A DNA stretch of 64,000 nt from Bombardia bombarda (taxonomy: Eukaryota; Ascomycota; Sordariomycetes; Sordariales; Lasiosphaeriaceae), in the NCBI GenBank assembly GCA_030512295.1, contig JAULSR010000001.1:3061001-3125000 (forward strand), read 5' to 3'. Position numbers and translations under genes: made by a program. Position 1 is the first letter of the stretch; every line of letters starts with the position of its first letter. The notes under the pieces were generated by a model. The model was not told where the DNA came from, did no database searches, and saw only the letters and a program-made list of their open reading frames with translations. Shown one piece after another: positions 58,660 through 64,000 of this stretch.

Positions 58660-60955
58660 TCATGCCCCATTCCTATGCACCTGCGCGCCCTGGTTCCTAA
58701 ACATGATGGTATCCCTCCGCTGCAAGATCATGAGCGCCCTGTTGAGCGCGGCCTCGCTGAACCCTTTACCCTCGACCATCTCGCGGCGGAGGGTGGCGAG
58801 GCTGGTGCTCCAGCCGATGGGCAGGCGGCGCTTGAGCTCGGCCTCGACGCGGTTGACCTCCTCGCTCAGCTCGCGGCTGCCCTGGCCGCTGCCCTGGTTG
58901 ACGGCGTCCATGGTGGAGCAGAGGAAGAGGCGGATGGCCTCGTCGACGTGCTTCTCGGTCGCGATGGGCGAGAGCGAGAGCTTGGCGAGCGACTCGGTGA
59001 TGCGCACGATGGCCTCGAGCTGGCGCACCGTGATGGGGATGGAGGAGCGCGTGTTGGCCTCCACCTCGGAGGCGTGCACCTGCTTGCGGATGGCGACGAA
59101 GTGGGACGAGAGTTTCTCGGCGGCGGACTCGCTGAGGCGGGGGGCGCAGCGGCTGGACGGGGGGTGGAAGGGTTAGCTATGGGGTTGTGTGGGTGTGACA
59201 GGTTTGGGGGATATTACTCACGATTTGCAGTAGCTGAGATAGCGCTTCATCTTGTCAACTGGGATCTCCGACTCGATCCTCTCCTCGACGCCGCGGCCGC
59301 CCATGTGGATGCCCATGACGTGCTTGGCGATGCGCTCGTCCTTACCCCGCTCGTGCTCGTCCCTGACGATAAATATCATGTCGAAACGGGAGAGGATGGT
59401 GGTCTGGAAGTCAATGTTCTCTCCGGGGCTCTTCATGTCGTCGTAGCGGCCAAAAATGGGATTCGCCGCGGCAAGAACAGACGTTCTTGCGTTTAGGATT
59501 GTGGTGATTCCGGCCTTGGCGATAGAGATGGTCTGCTGTTCCATAGCCTCGTGGATGGCTACTCTGTCCTCGTCGCGCATCTTGTCAAACTCATCGATAC
59601 AGACAACACCACCGTCGGCGAGGACCATGGCACCTCCTTCGAGGTAGAACTCGCGGGTCGTGTGGTCGCGCTGGACCGATGCTGTCAGACCAGCAGCAGA
59701 CGAACCCTTGCCGGAAGTGTAGATAGCAATAGGCGCTACTTTCTCGACAAACTTGAGCAGCTGAGACTTGGCTGTGCCGGGGTCACCGAGCAACAGGATA
59801 TTGATGTCTCCTCTGAGCTTCATCCCGTCGGGAAGAATCTTCTTCGACCCGCCAAGCAAGAGACACAAGATGGCCTTCTTGATATCCTTGTTGCCATAGA
59901 TGGAGGGCGCAATGCACTCTGCCATGACGTTGTAGAGATCGGGGCGTCGGCTCATCTCCAGAAATTCTTGCTCTTCCTCCTCCGAGAAGACGGCCTGGCC
60001 CTTGGCGGTCTGGTCAATGTCGGTCTGGATGCCAGTTGCGCGCAGGTAGGGTGTTCGGATGGCAACGGCGTTGCTTGTCGAGTTCTTAGAGCCCTTGCTC
60101 TGGTAGATAGAGAAGATGCCCATGACGGTGCACCTCGAGCCAGGCACCACGCGGTTGGTGAGGTATCTGTCGGCCGATATCAAGACGTGTCGGGGCAGCT
60201 CACCAACGGGCACCTGGTCGGGCGCTTCTTGGAGCTTTATGATCTGCTGGTCGACAAACTGTGACTTCTCATGCTGGACGAAGTATGGGTCCATGGGGCA
60301 TTTTTCTGTCGGGTCGTTAGGCGCCCTCCTCCTGCCGCACATGCGCGGGAGAGATACGCCACTGAAGCCACCCAGGACGTGGACGTCCTGAACGTGGGCG
60401 CAGTTGCGACACTGGATTTTAAGCTCTGTTGCTTTGGAGGACATGACGGAGGCGCCGATAACGATGCCGGGCACGCGTACGAGCCGGGATATGGTCAGGG
60501 AATCCAGGTTGCGGATCGAGACATCTTCGGCGTTGGAGTGCAACAGCAGCTGGTGCTCGGGGAGACTGACTTTGGCGTCGTGTGGGTAGACGATTCTGTG
60601 TGTGCATCTCTTCAGGGCTCCCTCAAACTGCGAGGGGGTTAGCATAAGCAAGGGTTACGGCGGATGCGCAACCTTGGATAGTAAGTTTTACCAAGGGAAT
60701 AATGTCTGCAGGCTCCGTCACCAGTCTGTGGGCGATCTCCTCGTTGAACTTGATAAGGTCGCCAATGTTTACATCCAGGTAGTATTTCTTTAATAGCGCA
60801 TTCTCCCGTAGCTGATCTCTGTAAATGAAGATGTTGTCGAGTCTGAAATCGAGGACAAACGACTCGAGTTGCGCCCGCACCTGGAGGTTGGTGTCTTCGG
60901 TTTCGCCATAAGAGGCTGGGTAAAGCCGACTAGAGTAGACGGACTGATGATCCAT
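58660..60955 (-). CDS. MCM5: replicative helicase subunit Mcm5 (Cdc46)
   Basis: AAA+ subunit of the Mcm2-7 ring that unwinds DNA at replication forks. Exons 60955-60692, 60627-59222 and 59152-58660 (2,163 nt) encode 720 residues, the normal size. The start at 60955 gives MDHQSVYSSRLYPASYGET. A zinc finger is formed by CRNC and the CGRRRAPNDPTEKC region. The ATPase domain has Walker A GDPGTAKSQLLKF, Walker B VVCIDEFDKM, sensor-1 AAANPIFGRYD and the arginine finger LSRFDMIFIVRDEHERGKDE. The C-terminal helical domain includes TVRQLEAIVRITESLAKL. Introns 60691-60628 and 59221-59153 carry GCTAACCC branches. Two CGCGAAA boxes upstream suggest G1/S control. Confidence 0.97.
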
Positions 60956-61113
60956 CTTGAGATATGTGACGGCAGGTTCGTGGTTGTTCAAGAGGGTGGG
61001 GAGCTGGGCGCAGGTTGTTGTGAGATTGTGTAGCTGCTTGCTATGTGTGGATTCTGCGGTGGTTGAGGGGCAACGGGGCGATTGAAAGGGGGGATTCCAT
61101 CTGAAAAAGCACG

Positions 61114-61121
61114 ACGCGAAA
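61114..61121 (+). promoter_or_regulatory. ACGCGAAA (SCB/MCB/E2F-like) box
   Basis: Contains CGCGAAA, matching the degenerate SCB core CRCGAAA and, on the other strand, TTTCGCG as in E2F-type sites. It lies about 160 nt upstream of the MCM5 start. MCM genes are typical MBF/SBF G1/S targets. Confidence 0.5.
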
Positions 61122-61156
61122 AAGTGCTCGCGGTCTGCACTGCAAGCGCGACTTGG

Positions 61157-61164
61157 ACGCGAAA
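61157..61164 (+). promoter_or_regulatory. second ACGCGAAA box
   Basis: Identical 8-mer in the same orientation, 43 nt from the first (about four helical turns) and about 200 nt upstream of MCM5. Two copies in the same direction make chance less likely, though binding is not shown. Confidence 0.5.
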
Positions 61165-61802
61165 CGAGTGCAGGGATCTTAATTGCTTAAACGCCCCACC
61201 CGTCTGAGCGCCTAGCGCCCCCTGGGCCCTGGCCCCTGGGAGCTGTAAGGTGTGAGGTGTTTGATGTGCTCGCTTACAGCGTTCGCCCCGGTATGCTGAT
61301 AATAAGGACGCATGCACGGGAGATCTGCTGGGTATTCAGTTAGTGGGGCTAGGTGGCGAAGCACGCACCTGAAGCACAGGCTTCGAGACAGGCTACGGGG
61401 TACTGTCAGCTATGAGGTACCCCCGTACCTTTGGGTCTTGGGGCGGTCTCAGGCCGGGGCTGGCCGGTAGGATTAGCCAGGAGCTCTGAAAGAAGGCAAC
61501 ACCTCACCATCTATGAACCGACGACACGAACGGTCGAGCTCGATCCGCTCGCGCAACGACATACCTACTGTACCTAGTGTGCTTCTTGATATCTTGATCT
61601 GATCTGTACTTTTGTTTTGGTGCGACTCACAATTGGACGGTTTTGCTAGCTATGATACCCCGGTGACCTTTGGCATCCATCCAACCAACCATCCATCCAT
61701 CTATCCATCAACAACCACGATACCACCGACCAAACCACTCTAATAACCTTTAGCGCTCACCTTACGCACTGTATCCTGGATGCCGAGGCTTGATGCGATA
61801 TC

Positions 61803-64000
61803 ATGTTCTCGAATCCGGGGGCGCGCAAATCAGTCGATAGTCTGTCGCCGACAGTCCCAGCTGGGACTCGAGCCGACTTCCCCTTCCACGGGTGCGATGC
61901 GACTTGGCCTCTGCCCATCTTGACATGCATCAATAGCTAATATCTTGAAGAAGGAAAGCCTCACACAGCCCCCACCGCCCACACCAACGAAGAGACTCGA
62001 TCGCGAGCTCCATCCATTCCATCGGCGGCTCATTGGACATCTCCCCCGGGGCTGGGCCGATGCCGTCCTCGAAACGGGCCAGAATGCCATCTCGACCTTG
62101 CTCCAGCCGCCCATAGTACGGACCGGCCTTGTCGCGCATACCGCCCCGCCCGCCTCCAGCTCCCATAAGCCTCCCACAGCGAGAGACATACCACCCGTTA
62201 CCCTCACAAATATACCCCACGTAGATGCGTCCGAGTTCCAGTCGTACCTGTCTCAGGTCGGTGCACTGTATGAACAGCTACGGCGGGTTCAGGCCGACGA
62301 GGATGAGGGCGCGAGTGTCTCAGTCTCGCAGCGACGGAACACAAGGCCCGACGGCTTTGCGGATGTCTTTGACGAGGGCCACTTGCGGCCCGGCAAGCGT
62401 CCTGGCCCTTCGAGGAGGACATCGACGGCCTCCATCGGCTCCATATCCTCGATAGAGGCATCCAGCCCAGTCCGACGTGGTGGCCCCGGATTTAGAAGAG
62501 GAGCCTCCCATGGCCCCCCGCCATTGTCGACTATCCCCACCGTATACTTTGACGACGACTTCCACCTGGAGAACCCACGCACTTTTGATGTTGTGAGCGA
62601 GCGATCCGAGGTTGTCAAACCCACACCAGGCGCGGTGGACGAGAAGGGTGCCTCCAATGGCCACGCCAGTGCGCCTCGTAGGGCGCTCGCCACAAACGCC
62701 ATCCTACAAGAAAAGCTGTCTTGGTACATGGATACTATTGAGATGCATCTTATACAGTCTATATCGACTGCATCAACTACATTTTTTACTGCCCTTGGCT
62801 CCCTCCGGGAGCTGCACTCGGAGGCTGCAGAATCTGTGGACAGAATCAAGGGGTTGAGAAAAGAGCTCGAGAAGCTAGACGAGGAAATTGCGACGAGGGG
62901 GTTGGATATTGTACAACAGCGCCGAAGGCGGGAAAACCTACAGCAGCTCCATGATGCCGTTATGCAACTTAGGGAGATTGTTGATGGCGTTGCAGTATGC
63001 GAGACTCTGGTTGATTCTGGAAAAGTCGAGGAGGCTCTTGACAATATTGACGCTCTGGAGAGACTTGTTGCCGGAGAACAAGGGGCTTCACACAACCGTG
63101 ATTCGGCGATACAACTAAGAGACCTGAGGGGCGCTACCGCACTTCAGGGCGTAAATAGCGACCTAGACGCACTTCGATTTCGTGTTGGCAAGGCTTATGA
63201 AGCCCGGTTCCTCGGCGTCCTGGTTGAAGATCTACGTCGCCATGTCGGACAAGTCTCCCACCAAGAGGTTCTCATGCGTTGGAGTAGTGCTTCAATGCGT
63301 GCGCGGGGGAACCAGGCCCGCGAGCCGTCGGCATTTCCGTCATACTTGTCTACAGTTGATGGGCTGCGGACAGAGCTTCTATCAAGCCTGGCAGGCTTGC
63401 AACGATCAAAGTATCTCACGGCTGCAGCTACTGCATATCGAGAGACCGCGCTGCGGGAAATTAGGAATATCATCCGGCAGCCCTTACCCAGCTCCAACGA
63501 CGACGACAACGAGTCGATGATGTCCTCGTCTACTATGACAGGCGGTAGACAACGCAGTCAGCAGGAAAAATCGTCAATTCTGGCTCGTAACATGCGTGCG
63601 CTAGATCCCAGCAGTGCTGAGGAGCTCTTTATCAAAATATACATCGGAGTGGCCGAGACTATGAGGAGATTAGGCACCCAGGCAAAGGTATTACTGGACG
63701 TAGCAAGCTCGATTGGGGATCCCTCGATTCTTGGAGGATTTTCGGGCGTGAGATCTCCCCCTCTCAAATCGCCCCCATTCAGCCCTACGGGGAGACGTCC
63801 GTCAAATGCGGCGCTCGAAGCGCAGGAGGAAATTCACAAAGCCTTGGATATTTCGAATCTTCTTGGACAGGCCGTCGACGTCGCCCAAGACAAAATTGTC
63901 AGGCTGCTGCGGGTGCGGTCAGAGCAGAGCACGCACTTGGACCTGAGGTGGTTTTTGCGGTACTTCACGCTCAATCTTCATTTTGCGAATGAATGTGAGG
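61803..64000 (+). CDS. VPS54: GARP complex subunit Vps54 (5' part, runs off the window); one-base frame break
   Basis: Subunit of the Golgi-associated retrograde protein tether that returns endosomal vesicles to the trans-Golgi network. Exon 1 61803-61891 encodes MFSNPGARKSVDSLSPTVP; intron 61892-61950 has an AGCTAATA branch and a possible NAGNAG acceptor. Exon 2 runs to the window end. The N-terminal disordered part (RRDSIASSIHSIGGSLD) is read in one frame up to about 62050, and from 62053 WADAVLETGQNAISTLLQPP and everything after it is one base back. From there the protein is open to 64000: HVDASEFQSYLSQVGALYEQ, DDDFHLENPRTFDVVSERSE and the Vps54 coiled core LSWYMDTIEMHLIQSISTAS, FFTALGSLRELHSEAAESVD. 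The C-terminal Vps54 domain lies beyond the edge. Confidence 0.87.

Larger units (their letters stand above)
60956..61802. promoter_or_regulatory. divergent promoter interval MCM5/VPS54
   Basis: 847 nt with no other gene. It holds two CGCGAAA boxes near MCM5 and CCAT/CCAA short repeats at about 61675-61712 near VPS54. An inverted AGGTAC...GTACCT pair lies at 61415-61430. Confidence 0.55.

Noticed and set aside
58618..59496. 292-codon plus-strand frame opposite MCM5
   Set aside because: Shadow of exon 3 and part of exon 2 of MCM5; repetitive Gly/Ala/Asp composition.
62041..62055. programmed -1 frameshift in VPS54
   Set aside because: No proper X XXY YYZ slippery heptamer in phase; Vps54 is not known to be frameshifted.
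1..64000. tRNA, rRNA, CRISPR, transposon or secondary-metabolite cluster
   Set aside because: No cloverleaf with a proper B box, no spaced direct repeats with unique spacers, no transposase or reverse transcriptase, and no PKS, NRPS or P450 genes were seen.

Overview
The window looks like a piece of the nuclear genome of a filamentous ascomycete (Pezizomycotina, most likely Sordariomycetes). The genes are monocistronic on both strands and separated by 0.4-2.4 kb. They are cut by many short introns (about 50-200 nt) with GT donors, CTAAC/CTGAC/CTAAT-type branch points and AG acceptors. Several proteins are fungal types: the ELO elongase, POM34, a Pre1-type proteasome subunit, a chromodomain/HDA2-3 protein, and a Xrn1 with an RGG tail. 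I saw no tRNA, rRNA, CRISPR array, transposon or viral sequence. This is a housekeeping region.

Layout from left to right. 0-15 kb: an Ulp2-type SUMO protease (+), RRP9 (-), proteasome beta-4 PRE1 (+), the DEAD-box helicase DED1 (+) and FAP7 (+). 15-31 kb: ITPase HAM1 (+), a ZUP1/UFSP-like C78 peptidase (-), a fatty-acid elongase (-), cytochrome oxidase subunit COX6 (+) and a chromodomain plus HDA2/3-domain silencing protein (-). 31-46 kb: a secreted acid sphingomyelinase-like phosphodiesterase (+), an F-box protein (-), histone chaperone HAT2 (-) and exoribonuclease XRN1 (+). 46-64 kb: signal peptidase subunit SPC3 (-), HID1 (+), a degenerate epoxide-hydrolase-like protein (+), nucleoporin POM34 (-), a degenerate AMP-binding protein (+), replicative helicase subunit MCM5 (-) and VPS54 (+), which runs off the right edge.

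The genes do not form one pathway or cluster. Loose themes are RNA and ribosome metabolism (RRP9, FAP7, DED1, XRN1), chromatin (HAT2, chromodomain/HDA2-3 protein), ubiquitin/SUMO/proteasome (Ulp2, PRE1, C78 peptidase, F-box protein) and secretion (SPC3, HID1, VPS54, ELO). Many are divergent pairs sharing a promoter interval. I rebuilt exon-intron structures by hand and checked reading-frame phase across each junction; the resulting gene models are given per entry.

The most noteworthy observations follow. Three otherwise intact genes (RRP9, the chromodomain gene and VPS54) each carry an apparent one-base loss next to a C/G-rich run, a pattern that suggests consensus errors. PRE1 has an intron that splits its ATG start codon. 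XRN1 has a 5-nt first coding exon. Two apparent pseudoenzymes are present: an epoxide hydrolase fold that lost nucleophile, oxyanion motif and His, and an AMP-binding protein lacking the P-loop and the C-terminal subdomain. Two CGCGAAA boxes lie upstream of MCM5. I found no convincing undescribed multi-gene system.
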